This document shows positions 7,777-17,043 of a stretch of DNA of 64,000 nt, in pieces. A model generated the notes under the pieces. That model ran no database searches. It had not been told where the DNA came from and saw only the letters and a list, made by a program, of their open reading frames with translations. The first letter of the stretch is position 1; every line of letters starts with the position of its first letter. A program made the translations under genes and the position numbers. Source of the DNA: Bradyrhizobium commune. Lineage in GTDB: Bacteria > Pseudomonadota > Alphaproteobacteria > Rhizobiales > Xanthobacteraceae. The stretch is taken from the NCBI RefSeq assembly GCF_015624505.1, contig NZ_CP061379.1, positions 1,612,001-1,676,000 of the forward strand. Direction: 5' to 3'.

Positions 7777-8430
7777 TCACCCCTTCTTCGCCAGCCACGC
7801 CAGGATCATCTCCACGATCTGCGTTCTGCTCTTCGCCAGCACCCTGGGCTCGCTGAGGTCGCGGTCGAACAGCGCGCCGAAGGTGTGGCGGTTGGCGACG
7901 CGGAAGAAGCAGTAGGAGGAGATGGCGAGATGCAGATCAATGGCGTCGACGTCGTCGCGGAAGGCGCCCTCGGCGCGGCCACGCTTCAAAATGCCGTCGA
8001 GGGTCGCGATCACGCTGGCGTTGAGCTGGCGCAGCTGCAAATTCTGCTTGAGGTGCTTGCCGTGGTGAATGTTCTCGATCGAGACGAGGCGGATGAAGTT
8101 CGGGTTGCGCTCGTCATGGTCGAAGGTCGCCTCGATCAGCCGGCGCAGGCCCTCGCGTGTATCGCAGCTTGCGATGTCGAGCTGGTCCTCCAGCGCGCGG
8201 ATGCTGCGATAGGCCTCCTCCAGCACGGCGAGGTAGAGCTGCTCCTTGCCGCCGAAATAATAATAGATCATCCGCTTGGACGTGCGCGTCCGCGCCGCGA
8301 TCGCGTCGACGCGCGCGCCGGAATAGCCTTCCGAGGCGAATTCGGCCATCGCCACTTCGAGGATGTCGCGCTTGGTGCGCTCGGGGTCGTTGGTGCGCTT
8401 CGATGGGGGCGGCATGCGCTTGAGCATCAC
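7777..8430 (-). CDS. TetR/AcrR-family transcriptional regulator
   Basis: A 217-residue TetR regulator. The DNA-binding domain is at about residues 18-65 (RTKRDILEVAMAEFASEGY, then ARTRTSKRMIYYYFGGKEQL), followed by an all-helical ligand-binding domain. The start is GTG 8430 or ATG 8427, with GGGAGAAA upstream. It is divergent from the MFS permease at 8639, whose promoter region holds a near-palindrome centred at 8524/8525; repression of the permease is the likely role. The inducer is unknown. Confidence 0.93.
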   Translation of the reverse strand: MMLKRMPPPSKRTNDPERTKRDILEVAMAEFASEGYSGARVDAIAARTRTSKRMIYYYFGGKEQLYLAVLEEAYRSIRALEDQLDIASCDTREGLRRLIEATFDHDERNPNFIRLVSIENIHHGKHLKQNLQLRQLNASVIATLDGILKRGRAEGAFRDDVDAIDLHLAISSYCFFRVANRHTFGALFDRDLSEPRVLAKSRTQIVEMILAWLAKKG

Positions 8431-8517
8431 AATTTCTCCCGCCGGTTTCTATGGATCACCTTGAAGGTGAAGGCAAATTTCGCCCAATCCGACAACTTTT
8501 CGAGCTATCTTGCATAA

Positions 8518-8531
8518 ACGTACTAGTTCGT
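8518..8531. promoter_or_regulatory. Candidate TetR operator
   Basis: ACGTACTAGTTCGT is a near-perfect palindrome around the central ACTAGT (one mismatched pair). It lies between the divergent TetR gene (start 8430) and the MFS permease (start 8639), the classical place for a TetR-family operator. Flanking bases continue the symmetry only partly. Binding is inference. Confidence 0.45.
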
Positions 8532-8638
8532 ACATTATGCCGGAACCTAGGTTGCGGCAACCAAAACCAAAAAACGCGCGCAAGGCCGGACGGGCCGGAA
8601 GCGAGCCGCGACGCCATCGCCCACGGGGAGGAATTTTG

Positions 8639-9976
8639 ATGAGCTCGACCTCAATCGCATCGCTGCACGCGCCGTCCACTGCGGACGCCGGGCAAAACAA
8701 GCTGCCGAAGCGCGCTGCGCTCGTCAGCTTCGTCGGCAGCATGCTCGAATACTACGACTTCTTCATTTACGGCACCGCGGCCGCGCTGATCTTTCCAAAA
8801 GTGTTCTTCGCCAATGTCGACCCGTCGACCGGGACGCTGCTTGCGCTGCTGTCGTTTGGCATCGGCTACATCGCGCGTCCGGTCGGCGCCGTCATCCTCG
8901 GCCATTTCGGCGACCGCATCGGCCGCAAGACGGTGCTGTTGTTCACACTTGTGATCATGGGCGCCTCGACGCTCGCGATCGGGCTGCTGCCGGACGCCAA
9001 ATCGATCGGCAATGCCGCGCCGATCATCCTGACGCTCTTGCGCCTGTTGCAGGGCCTCTCGGCGGCCGGCGAGCAGAGCGGGGCGAACTCGCTGACGCTG
9101 GAGCACTCCGCCAATTCCAACCGCGCCTTCTTCACGAGCTGGACCTTGAGCGGCACCCAGGCCGGCGCGATCCTGGCGACGCTGGTGTTCATTCCCGTCG
9201 CCAGCATGCCGGAAGATCAATTGCTGAGCTGGGGCTGGCGGATTCCGTTCCTGCTCTCCGCGCTGGTGCTGCTGGTCGCCTATCTGGTGCGGCGGACCAT
9301 GCCGGAAACGCCGGTATTCGCTGACATCAAGGACAAGGCGCAGGTCGCGCGCTTCCCCGTCATCGCTCTGCTGCGCGACTACTGGCCGGACGTGCTGCGC
9401 GTGATCGTCTGCGCGCTGATCGCGACCGTCAGCACCATGACCGCGGTGTTCGCGCTCGGCTACGCCACCAGCAAGTTCGGCGTCGCGCGTCCGACCATGC
9501 TGTGGGCCGGTGTGCTCGGCAATGTCGTGGCGCTGTTCGCGCAACCGCTCTGGGCCTTGTTCGCCGACCGGATCGGCCGCAAGCCGGTGTTCATCGGCGG
9601 CGTGCTCGGCTGCGCCGTGCTGCTGTTCCCATATTTCATGCTGGTGACGTCGGGCAGCACACCGGCGATCTTCGCCGCCGCGATTGGCCTCTACATCATC
9701 TACTCCGCGCCGAACGCGATCTGGCCGTCGTTCTACGCGGAGATGTTCGAGGCGCGCGTGCGCTATTCCGGCACCGCGATCGGCACTCAGCTCGGCTTCC
9801 TTGCCGCGGGCTTCACGCCGCTGGTGAGCGCGAGCCTGGTCGGCGAGGGACCGAACGGCTGGATCCCGGTTGCGATCTTCGTCGCCGGCTGCTGCGTCGC
9901 CTCGGCGGCTGCTGCATCGACCGCGCGCGAAACCCACAAGGTCGACATCGCCGATCTCGGCAAGCGGCGCGCTTGA
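8639..9976 (+). CDS. MFS transporter, metabolite:H+ symporter (MHS) family
   Basis: A 445-residue inner-membrane permease of the MHS branch (ShiA/KgtP/ProP-like). Start ATG 8639 is fixed by GGGGAGG nine bases upstream. Diagnostic MHS segments are SMLEYYDFFIYGTAAAL in helix 1, GHFGDRIGRKTVLL between helices 2 and 3, and RLLQGLSAAGEQSGA in helix 4; 12 hydrophobic segments are seen. MHS proteins usually import carboxylates or betaines. The next gene, a carboxylesterase, starts within 24 bp, suggesting that the pair handles the same compound, probably under the divergent TetR regulator. Confidence 0.92.
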   Translation: MSSTSIASLHAPSTADAGQNKLPKRAALVSFVGSMLEYYDFFIYGTAAALIFPKVFFANVDPSTGTLLALLSFGIGYIARPVGAVILGHFGDRIGRKTVLLFTLVIMGASTLAIGLLPDAKSIGNAAPIILTLLRLLQGLSAAGEQSGANSLTLEHSANSNRAFFTSWTLSGTQAGAILATLVFIPVASMPEDQLLSWGWRIPFLLSALVLLVAYLVRRTMPETPVFADIKDKAQVARFPVIALLRDYWPDVLRVIVCALIATVSTMTAVFALGYATSKFGVARPTMLWAGVLGNVVALFAQPLWALFADRIGRKPVFIGGVLGCAVLLFPYFMLVTSGSTPAIFAAAIGLYIIYSAPNAIWPSFYAEMFEARVRYSGTAIGTQLGFLAAGFTPLVSASLVGEGPNGWIPVAIFVAGCCVASAAAASTARETHKVDIADLGKRRA

Positions 9977-9999
9977 GTGAAGCACAGGGCAACGATCGC

Positions 10000-11469
10000 A
10001 TGCTGACCAACGCAGTTCCGACCACGCTCGGCCCCGTCATTGGGGCCGCGCAAGGGGCCGTCCGCGCCTTCAAGGGCGTGCCGTTCGCGACCGCGCGGCG
10101 CTTTGCCAGGGCAACGCTGCCGCCGGCGTGGACGGAGCCGCGCCGGTGCACGGACTACGGCGGCCATGCGCCGCAGCCCGGGGATCTCGATCAGGCGGAG
10201 CAGTCCTGTCTCAGCCTCAACATCTGGACACCGGCGGAAGCCAACCGCCCGCTGCCGGTGTTGTTCTTCATCCATGGCGGCGCCTTCGTCACCGGCGGCG
10301 GCGCCGATTATGACGGCGCATTCCTCGCCGCGCACGGCCCGGCCGTCATCGTCACCATCAACTACCGGCTCGGTCCGCTCGGCTTCCTGCAACTGCATCG
10401 CCACGGATTGGGCGAAGCCAACAATCTCGCCATCTCGGATGCGCTCGCCGCGCTCGACTGGGTGCACGCGAACATCGCGAATTTCGGCGGCGATCCGGAT
10501 GCGGTGACGCTCTCCGGCCAATCGGCCGGCGCCTCCATGGTGATTACGCTCGCAACATTGCCGCAGGCGAAAGGCAAGTTCATCCGCGCGCTCGCGCTGA
10601 GTGCCCCGGGCCGCAATATCATGAGCGCTGACCATGCCGACGATGTCGCGCGCCGCGTGCTCGATGAGCTCGAGCTTGCGCGCGATCCGGCCGCGATCAC
10701 CACCGTGCCACTGCTGAAGCTCTTCGCGGGCGTGGAAAAAGTCGGCCGCAGGCTGGCGGACGAAACCGCTTCAGGCACCGTGTTCGGTCCGGTGCTCGAC
10801 GGCGCCGTGATTCCGCGCGAGCCGCGCGATGTCTTTGCCGACGGCACCTTGCGCGACATTCCGCTCTGGCTTGGCTCCTGCCGCGACGAGATGATGATGT
10901 TCCTGAAGAGCGCGCCGCCGGCCGCAATGATCCGCACCACCGAGCGCAATGTGCGCGCTGCCTTCGGCGATGCCGGCTGGGAGCGTCTGCTGGCCTATTA
11001 TCGGGGCTCGGCGCGCGTCGACGAGGATCCCTATGAAGCGTTGCTGTCGGATGCGTTCTGGCATCGCCCGATGGCCGAACTCGCGCGGCTTCATGCAGCC
11101 GCCGGCGGCGCGGTGTGGCTGAGCCGGTTCGACCATCGCCCGGCGCTGGAACCGTTTCTATCGCAAGGGCCGACCCATGGCGCCGACAACGCCTGCCTCT
11201 GGGCGCATTTGCCCAACTTCATCGATCGCCCGATCCTGAAGCGCAAGGGCGGGCCGATGACACCGGCCGACATCGATGTCGCCGCGCGGTTCCAGACCAG
11301 CCTGCTGCGCTTCGTCACCTCAGGCACGCCGGACGTTGCGCAAGCCTGGCCGCGCTTCGCGCCGGCCAGGGAGCCGCTGGCCATCTTCGGTCAGCCGTTT
11401 CACATTGTCCCTCTCAACGAAGGCGCGCGCTCCCGCATCTGGGCGGAGCTTGGCCTGAGTGGGACGTGA
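10000..11469 (+). CDS. Type B carboxylesterase
   Basis: A 489-residue serine esterase of the carboxylesterase/lipase (type B) family. It contains CLSLNIWTP, an oxyanion-hole HGGAFVTGG, the nucleophile elbow LSGQSAGASM, an acidic segment SCRDEMMMF and the catalytic-His region GPTHGADN. No signal peptide is seen, so it is likely cytoplasmic. ATG 10000 is chosen; an in-frame TTG at 9973 overlaps the MFS stop codon and would give coupled translation. It probably hydrolyses an ester brought in by the upstream MHS permease. Confidence 0.9.
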   Translation: MLTNAVPTTLGPVIGAAQGAVRAFKGVPFATARRFARATLPPAWTEPRRCTDYGGHAPQPGDLDQAEQSCLSLNIWTPAEANRPLPVLFFIHGGAFVTGGGADYDGAFLAAHGPAVIVTINYRLGPLGFLQLHRHGLGEANNLAISDALAALDWVHANIANFGGDPDAVTLSGQSAGASMVITLATLPQAKGKFIRALALSAPGRNIMSADHADDVARRVLDELELARDPAAITTVPLLKLFAGVEKVGRRLADETASGTVFGPVLDGAVIPREPRDVFADGTLRDIPLWLGSCRDEMMMFLKSAPPAAMIRTTERNVRAAFGDAGWERLLAYYRGSARVDEDPYEALLSDAFWHRPMAELARLHAAAGGAVWLSRFDHRPALEPFLSQGPTHGADNACLWAHLPNFIDRPILKRKGGPMTPADIDVAARFQTSLLRFVTSGTPDVAQAWPRFAPAREPLAIFGQPFHIVPLNEGARSRIWAELGLSGT

Positions 11470-11610
11470 GCGCGACGACAGCGGCGTGCGCGAGGAGAAC
11501 CGCGCGCGCCTCGAATTCCACACGCCGGCGAACGTTACGCCGTCAACGCCGCGGGTGTCGCGGGATTAGCGAGCATGACGAAATTGGGTTCGGTCGGCTG
11601 CCCGTGGGCC

Positions 11611-11633
11611 ACCTCTCCCCGGCGGGGAGAGGT
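11611..11633. terminator. Bidirectional hairpin between convergent genes
   Basis: ACCTCTCCCC (11611-11620) and GGGGAGAGGT (11624-11633) form a perfect 10-bp stem with a 3-nt loop. It lies between the esterase stop (11469) and the convergent binding-protein stop (11657). There is no long T tract, so it may be a repeat-family hairpin serving as a terminator; similar hairpins occur at 18620-18642 and 18748-18772. Confidence 0.55.
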
Positions 11634-11656
11634 GTTTCGAGCTCTGGGCTCGGGTC

Positions 11657-12493
11657 TCAGAACTGCACTTCGCCCGGAATGTCGTCGGCGCTGAGGCCGA
11701 CGGTTTCATAGGCTTTCAGCAGCCATTCGCGGGTCTGGCCCAGCGAACGGTTGTAGTCGGCCCAGGCGCTGAGGAAATCCTTGTAGCGGCGATCGGCTTC
11801 GGCGCGGATGCCGAGATTGGTCGGCAGCGTCAGGATCGGCCGCGGGATCGCGAGCTCGCCGAGTGTCGGATTCTTCTTCAGGGTGAAGATCGACAGCACC
11901 GCCAGCGAGACGTTGCAGTCGGCACGGCCGGTCGACACCGCAAGGATCGCCTCGTCGCGGGTCTTGAAGCCGAGGATGTTCGCCTTCGGGCAGTAACGCC
12001 GCGCGATGGTCTCGTGGGTCGAGCCGATGTCGACGGCGATCTTGACCTCGGGCTTGTTGAGCTCGGACCAGGTCTGCGGCTTGGCAAAGCCCTTCTTGGT
12101 GATGACGGTGAAGGAGTGCACCAGGATCGGGGACGAGAAGTCGATGACGAGCGAACGCTCCGGCGTCGGATTGACGGCGAAGGCGAGGTCGATCTTGTCA
12201 GCCTGGAGATCGAGGATCTGGTTGCCCCAGGTCGATTCCAGCGTCTCGACCTTGGCGCCGAGCTTGGCCGCGATGTCGTTCGCCATGTCGATGCAGGCGC
12301 CCGACCATTGATTGGTGGCGAGATCCTTGTGGAAATAGGGATCCTGGCCGGCGATGACCGCGATCCGCAGCACACCGCTCTTCTTGATGCGATCGAGCGT
12401 GGACGTCGGCGCGGCGTCGGCCTTGGCCGAGGCGGTCGCGGCCATGGCGGCGCCCGCCAATGCGACGGTGGTGAGTGCGTCCCTGCGGTTCAT
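11657..12493 (-). CDS. ABC transporter substrate-binding protein, amino-acid (family 3) type
   Basis: A 278-residue periplasmic receptor. The leader MNRRDALTTVALAGAAMAATASAKA carries a twin Arg and could be Tat-type. The mature protein opens STLDRIKKSGVLRIAV, then GACIDMANDIAAKLG and DFSSPILVHSFTVI, the standard signature of polar-amino-acid receptors. Start ATG 12493 has AGGAGC upstream. No permease or ATPase is adjacent, so it must work with components elsewhere or is an orphan receptor. It is divergent from the hydroxyacid dehydrogenase operon and shares a putative operator with it at 12564-12580. Confidence 0.9.
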   Translation of the reverse strand: MNRRDALTTVALAGAAMAATASAKADAAPTSTLDRIKKSGVLRIAVIAGQDPYFHKDLATNQWSGACIDMANDIAAKLGAKVETLESTWGNQILDLQADKIDLAFAVNPTPERSLVIDFSSPILVHSFTVITKKGFAKPQTWSELNKPEVKIAVDIGSTHETIARRYCPKANILGFKTRDEAILAVSTGRADCNVSLAVLSIFTLKKNPTLGELAIPRPILTLPTNLGIRAEADRRYKDFLSAWADYNRSLGQTREWLLKAYETVGLSADDIPGEVQF

Positions 12494-12563
12494 GGACAGT
12501 GCTCCTGGGGAATGGGGATCATCAGCTCCGGCTGGTTGGACTATTTCTGTATTCAGATCATAA

Positions 12564-12580
12564 TGCAATATGGTATTGCA
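12564..12580. promoter_or_regulatory. Candidate GntR-type operator
   Basis: TGCAATA-TGG-TATTGCA is a perfect inverted repeat with 7-bp arms, in the region between the divergent binding-protein gene and the dehydrogenase operon. The half-site ATTGCA/TGCAAT recurs at 17825-17836 upstream of the gntR gene that closes the same cluster. This suggests one FCD-GntR regulator controlling both ends; binding is inference. Confidence 0.5.
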
Positions 12581-12710
12581 GCCTTGCCGGCGATTTGAGC
12601 GCTGAGGCAGGTCGGCGCCTAGTCCGTTGGCAAAGCGGGAGAAAATCCTCGTGACGCCGGGCCGGATGTTGGACCGCCCCGCGGGTCCAGGGATCAAGAG
12701 GAGAGAGTCT

Positions 12711-13628
12711 GTGCGTGCTGTTTTCGTCGATGCCAACGACACCCTGGCCGCGGTCACCGAGAAGTTGCTCGGCGCCGCCAATCTGCCGGTCAGCATCAAC
12801 CGCAATCCCTCCATCAAGCCCGGCGATCTGCCCGGCCTGCTCGGCCCCGCCGAGATCATGATCGTGGACCATACGGCGGTGCCGACGGCGATTGCCGCGA
12901 AGTGCGCGAAGCTGAAGCATGTCGTCTTCCTCGGCACCGGCGCGCGCAGCTACATGAACCCGGAGGAGCTGGCCGAGCACGGCATCGCCGTTCACATCAT
13001 CAAGGGCTATGGCGACACCGCGGTCGCCGAATGCGCGATTGCGCTGATGTGGGCCTCTGCCAAGAGCTTTGGCGAGATGGACCGCGGCATGCGCGAGGGC
13101 AATTGGCTGCGCCGCGACGCGGTCCAGCTTACCGGCAAGACGCTCGGGCTGATTGGCTTCGGCGGCATTGCGGCCGAAGCCGCGCGCATGGCGGCGGGCT
13201 GCGGCATGAAGGTGATCGCCTGGAACAGGACGCCGAAGACGCATCCGGGCGTCGAATTCGTTGCGCTGGAGAAGCTGCTGGCGGAGAGCCACGTCGTCTC
13301 GCTGCATCTGCTGCTCAACGACGGGACCAAGGGATTTCTGTCGCGCGAACGCATCGCGCAGATGCGCAAGGGCAGCATCCTGATCAACACCGCGCGCGGT
13401 GCCGTCGTCGACGAGGACGCGATGCTCGATGCGCTGCGCTCCGGCCACATTGCCCATGCCGGTCTCGACGTCTTCACGGTCGAGCCGCTGCCGGCCGGCC
13501 ATGCCCTGACCAAATTGCCGAACGTGACGCTGTCGGCGCATTCGGCGTTCCGCACGCCGGAGGCGAGCGACAATCTGATCGGCGCCGCGCTCGATCACTG
13601 CCGCCGCATCATCGCGGCCGGCAAGTAA
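12711..13628 (+). CDS. D-isomer-specific 2-hydroxyacid dehydrogenase
   Basis: A 305-residue NAD(P)-dependent dehydrogenase of the D-2-hydroxyacid/phosphoglycerate dehydrogenase family. The Rossmann motif is GLIGFGGIAAEAARMA (around residue 145); the catalytic Arg is in INTARGAVVDE, the Glu in VFTVEPLP, and the His in LSAHSAFRTPEAS. Start GTG 12711 has AAGAGGAGAGAG just upstream. It interconverts a 2-keto and a D-2-hydroxy acid; with the downstream ThDP enzyme, racemase-like protein and amino-acid oxidoreductase it probably handles a keto acid arising from an amino acid. The substrate is not deducible. Confidence 0.92.
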   Translation: MRAVFVDANDTLAAVTEKLLGAANLPVSINRNPSIKPGDLPGLLGPAEIMIVDHTAVPTAIAAKCAKLKHVVFLGTGARSYMNPEELAEHGIAVHIIKGYGDTAVAECAIALMWASAKSFGEMDRGMREGNWLRRDAVQLTGKTLGLIGFGGIAAEAARMAAGCGMKVIAWNRTPKTHPGVEFVALEKLLAESHVVSLHLLLNDGTKGFLSRERIAQMRKGSILINTARGAVVDEDAMLDALRSGHIAHAGLDVFTVEPLPAGHALTKLPNVTLSAHSAFRTPEASDNLIGAALDHCRRIIAAGK

Positions 13629-13637
13629 GGAAAGACC

Positions 13638-13991
13638 ATGTCGGATATCACCCGCATCGACCAGAACGCCCGCCGCAGCCGCGCCTCCGTGTTCGGCGAC
13701 CTCGTCTTCCTCGCCGGCCAAGTCGCGGACACCAAGACCGCCGACATCACCCAGCAAACAAAAGAGGCATTGGCGAAAGTCGACGACATGCTGGCGCGCG
13801 CCGGCACCGACAAGTCGCGCCTGCTCAGCGTCCAGGTCTGGCTCAAGTCCATGGACGATTTCGACGCCATGAATGCGGTCTATGATGCCTGGGTCGTGCC
13901 GGGCGACGCGCCGACGCGCGCCTGCGGCAAGGTCGAGCTCGCCGATCCCGCCTTTCGCATCGAGGTGATCGCGATTGCCGCGCGACGCTGA
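13638..13991 (+). CDS. RidA/YjgF-family protein
   Basis: A 117-residue RidA-superfamily protein. FGDLVFLAGQVADTK, QTKEALAKVDDMLARAG and the C-terminal TRACGKVELADPAFRIEVIAIAA contain the conserved Arg and Glu regions of imine/enamine deaminases. It probably hydrolyses a reactive enamine or 2-iminoacid formed by the amino-acid oxidoreductase at 15766. It begins 9 bp after the dehydrogenase stop with GGAAAG as RBS. Confidence 0.92.
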   Translation: MSDITRIDQNARRSRASVFGDLVFLAGQVADTKTADITQQTKEALAKVDDMLARAGTDKSRLLSVQVWLKSMDDFDAMNAVYDAWVVPGDAPTRACGKVELADPAFRIEVIAIAARR

Positions 13992-14103
13992 CATGCGTGT
14001 CGATGCCCCTTGCGCTGGCTGCATTGGTCTTGCGCGGCCTGTCCGTCTATCCTACGCCACCTCGGAACAAACGCGCATCGCCAAAGCCTTTTAGGGAGCC
14101 GTC

Positions 14104-15765
14104 ATGAGTATTCGCAACACCCGCACCGGGGGCCAGATCCTGATCGATCAGCTCGTCGCCCAAGGCGTCGAGCGCGTCACCTGCGTGCCGGGCGAGAGCT
14201 ATCTCGCTGCGCTCGACGCACTGCATGACAGCCCGATCGACGTCATGATCTGCCGCGCCGAAGGTGGCGCCGCGATGATGGCGGAAGCCTATGGCAAGCT
14301 CACCGGACGGCCGGGCGTCTGCTTCGTCACCCGCGGCCCCGGCGCCACCAATGCCAGCCACGGCGTCCACATCGCGATGCAGGATTCCACCCCGATGATC
14401 CTGTTCGTCGGCCAGGTCGACACCGGCATGCGCGAGCGCGAGGCGTTCCAGGAGCTCGACTACAAGGCGGTGTTCGGCACCATGGCGAAATGGGCGGTCG
14501 AGATCGATCGCCCCGACCGCATTCCGGAGCTGGTCGCGCGCGCCTTCCGCGTCGCGATGCAGGGCCGCCCGGGTCCGGTCGTGGTCTCGCTGCCGGAGAA
14601 CATGCTGACGGAAACCGCGGCCGTTGCCGATGCCATGCGCATCGAGCCGGCGGTGAGCTGGCCGGCGCCTGCGGACGTCGCGCGCGTCAGCGCGATGCTC
14701 GCGAGCGCCAAGGCGCCGCTGGTGATCCTCGGCGGCTCGCGCTGGACCGATGACGCCACCAAGAGCATCGCGCGCTTCGCGGAGCGGTTCGACCTGCCGG
14801 TCGCGACCTCGTTCCGCCGCGCGTCGCTGATCGACGCCGATCATTCGCACTATGCCGGCGATCTCGGCATCGGGCCGAGCCCGGGCCTGAAGGCGCGCAT
14901 CGACAATGCCGATGTCATTCTGCTGATCGGCGGCCGCATGTCGGAAATGCCGTCCTCGTCCTACACGCTGTTCGATATTCCGACCCCGCAGCAGAAGCTG
15001 ATCCATGTGCATCCGGGCTCGGAAGAGCTCGGCCGCATCTATCAGCCGGCGCTGGCGATCCAGGCGACGCCCGCCGCGTTCGCCGCCGCCGTCGAGACGC
15101 TGAAGCCCGCAGGCTCGGTTGCCTGGAAGGGCGAAGCGGCCAAGGCCCATTCCGATTATCTGGCCTGGACCGAGAAGGCGCGCGAGCTGCCGGGCCATTT
15201 CCAGTACGGCCAGGTCATGACCTGGCTGCGCGACCGGCTGCCGAAGGACGCGATCGTCTGCAACGGCGCCGGCAATTATGCCGGCTGGATCCATCGCCAT
15301 CACCGCTTCCACAGTTTTGCCTCGCAGCTCGCGCCGACCTCGGGCTCGATGGGTTATGGCGTGCCGGCGGCGGTGCTGGCGAAACGGCAATATCCGGATC
15401 GAATCGTCGTCGCCTTTGCCGGCGACGGCTGTTTCCTGATGAACGGACAGGAATTCGCGACCGCCGTGCAGTACGACGCGCCGCTGGTCGTGATCGTCGT
15501 CGACAATTCGCAATACGGCACCATCCGCATGCATCAGGAGCGCGACTATCCCGGCCGCGTCGTCGGCACCCAGCTCAAGAACCCCGACTTTGCGATGTAC
15601 GCAAAGGCGTTCGGCGGCCATGGCGAGCGCGTCGAGCGCACCGAAGAATTTGCGCCGGCGTTCGAGCGCGCGCTGGCTTCGGGCAAGCCATCGATCCTCC
15701 ACTGCATCATCGATCCGCGCGCGATCTCGGTCGGCAAGGATTTTGTGCCGGCGGTGAAGGCGTAA
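14104..15765 (+). CDS. Thiamine-diphosphate enzyme, acetolactate synthase large subunit-like
   Basis: A 553-residue three-domain ThDP enzyme. The N-terminal PYR domain has the catalytic Glu in CRAEGGAAMMAEAYGK and TRGPGATNASHG; a central domain follows; the PP domain has the cofactor motif GDGCFLMNGQEFATA ending in VDNSQYGTI. It lacks a companion small subunit, so a catabolic or unassigned carboligase/decarboxylase is more likely than branched-chain biosynthesis. RBS AGGGAG precedes ATG 14104, and the stop is directly followed by the start of the next gene. Confidence 0.9.
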   Translation: MSIRNTRTGGQILIDQLVAQGVERVTCVPGESYLAALDALHDSPIDVMICRAEGGAAMMAEAYGKLTGRPGVCFVTRGPGATNASHGVHIAMQDSTPMILFVGQVDTGMREREAFQELDYKAVFGTMAKWAVEIDRPDRIPELVARAFRVAMQGRPGPVVVSLPENMLTETAAVADAMRIEPAVSWPAPADVARVSAMLASAKAPLVILGGSRWTDDATKSIARFAERFDLPVATSFRRASLIDADHSHYAGDLGIGPSPGLKARIDNADVILLIGGRMSEMPSSSYTLFDIPTPQQKLIHVHPGSEELGRIYQPALAIQATPAAFAAAVETLKPAGSVAWKGEAAKAHSDYLAWTEKARELPGHFQYGQVMTWLRDRLPKDAIVCNGAGNYAGWIHRHHRFHSFASQLAPTSGSMGYGVPAAVLAKRQYPDRIVVAFAGDGCFLMNGQEFATAVQYDAPLVVIVVDNSQYGTIRMHQERDYPGRVVGTQLKNPDFAMYAKAFGGHGERVERTEEFAPAFERALASGKPSILHCIIDPRAISVGKDFVPAVKA

Positions 15766-17034
15766 GTGATGCCGGAAGGCCGCCACGTCGCCATCATCGG
15801 AGCCGGCGCGGTCGGCGTGATCAGCGCCATCGAGGCGCTGCGCGAGGGCCATCGCGTCACGCTGATCGATCCGGGCGAGCCCGGTGGCGAACAGGCAGCG
15901 AGCTACGGCAATGCCGGCTGGCTCTCCTCGCATTCGGTGATCCCGCCGGCCGAGCCCGGCGTCTGGAAGAAGGTGCCGGGTTATCTCATGGATCCGCTCG
16001 GGCCGCTCGCGATCCGCTGGTCGTATCTGCCGAAGGCGCTGCCCTGGCTGATCAAGTACCTGCTCTCAGGCTGGACCGAGGCGCGGGTCGAGACAACGGC
16101 GTTTGCGTTGCGCGATCTCCTCAAGGACGCGCCGCTGTTGCACCGGAAGCTCGCGGAAGAGGCCGGCGTCCCTGAATTGATCGAGCGCAACGGCGTGATG
16201 CACGCCTTCCCGTCGCGCGGCAATTTCGACAATGATCTCGGCTGGCGCCTGCGCAAGAAGGTCGGCGTCGAATGGCTGGAGCTCAATGCCGACGAGATCC
16301 GTCAGCGCGAGCCGGAGCTGCATCCGCGCTACTCTTTTGCCGTGGTGGTGGAGGAGGCCGGCCGCTGCCGCGATCCCGGCGCCTATGTCGCAGCGCTTGC
16401 CAATCATGCGTTGGCGAATGGCGCGAAGCTCGTGCGTGCCAAGGCAACGGGTCTGAAGCTGTCCGGCAACAAGCTCGTGGCTGTCATCACGGAGACCGGC
16501 GAGATTCCTTGCGATGCCGCGGTGGTCGCCGCAGGCGCGCGTTCAAAGGCGCTGACCGCATCGGTCGGCGATCCCCTGCCGCTCGAGACCGAGCGCGGCT
16601 ATCACGTCATGATCGAGAATCCGGAGTCAGGGCCGCGCAGCTCGATCATGGCGTCGGATGCGAAGATGGTGGTCAACTGGACCGACAAGGGCCTGCGCGC
16701 TGCCGGCACCGTCGAGATCGCGGGCCTCGAGGCCGCGCCGAACTGGAAGCGCGCCGAGATTTTGCGCAACAATCTCTTCGGCATGTTCCCAAAACTGCCG
16801 AAGGATATTCCGGCCTCGCGCATCAAGACCTGGTTCGGCCATCGCCCGAGCATGCCGGACGGTCGGCCCTGCATCGGCTATGCGCGCGCCTCGCGCGACA
16901 TCGTCTACGCCTTCGGCCACGGCCATGTCGGCCTGGTCGGCTCGGCCCGCACCGGCCGTCTTGTCGCGCAGCTCCTGAGCGGCAAGCAGCCCGAAATTCC
17001 GCTCGCGCCGTTTTCGCCCACTCGCTTCCTCTGA
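15766..17034 (+). CDS. FAD-dependent oxidoreductase, D-amino-acid dehydrogenase (DadA)-like
   Basis: A 422-residue DAO-family flavoprotein. The FAD motif HVAIIGAGAVGVISAIEALREG opens the protein, followed by the DadA-like ASYGNAGWLSSHSVIPPAEP and C-terminal FGHGHVGLVGSARTGR. GTG 15766 abuts the previous TAA with no spacing; ATG 15769 is the alternative. It likely oxidises a D-amino acid or an N-substituted amino acid to a keto acid and amine, consistent with the RidA-like protein and the racemase-like neighbour. Confidence 0.9.
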   Translation: MMPEGRHVAIIGAGAVGVISAIEALREGHRVTLIDPGEPGGEQAASYGNAGWLSSHSVIPPAEPGVWKKVPGYLMDPLGPLAIRWSYLPKALPWLIKYLLSGWTEARVETTAFALRDLLKDAPLLHRKLAEEAGVPELIERNGVMHAFPSRGNFDNDLGWRLRKKVGVEWLELNADEIRQREPELHPRYSFAVVVEEAGRCRDPGAYVAALANHALANGAKLVRAKATGLKLSGNKLVAVITETGEIPCDAAVVAAGARSKALTASVGDPLPLETERGYHVMIENPESGPRSSIMASDAKMVVNWTDKGLRAAGTVEIAGLEAAPNWKRAEILRNNLFGMFPKLPKDIPASRIKTWFGHRPSMPDGRPCIGYARASRDIVYAFGHGHVGLVGSARTGRLVAQLLSGKQPEIPLAPFSPTRFL

Positions 17035-17043
17035 GATCGCACC

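Noticed and set aside
14047..15933. 628-residue open frame on the minus strand
   Set aside because: It is opposite the ThDP enzyme and has the Arg/His/Gly-rich composition of a shadow frame.
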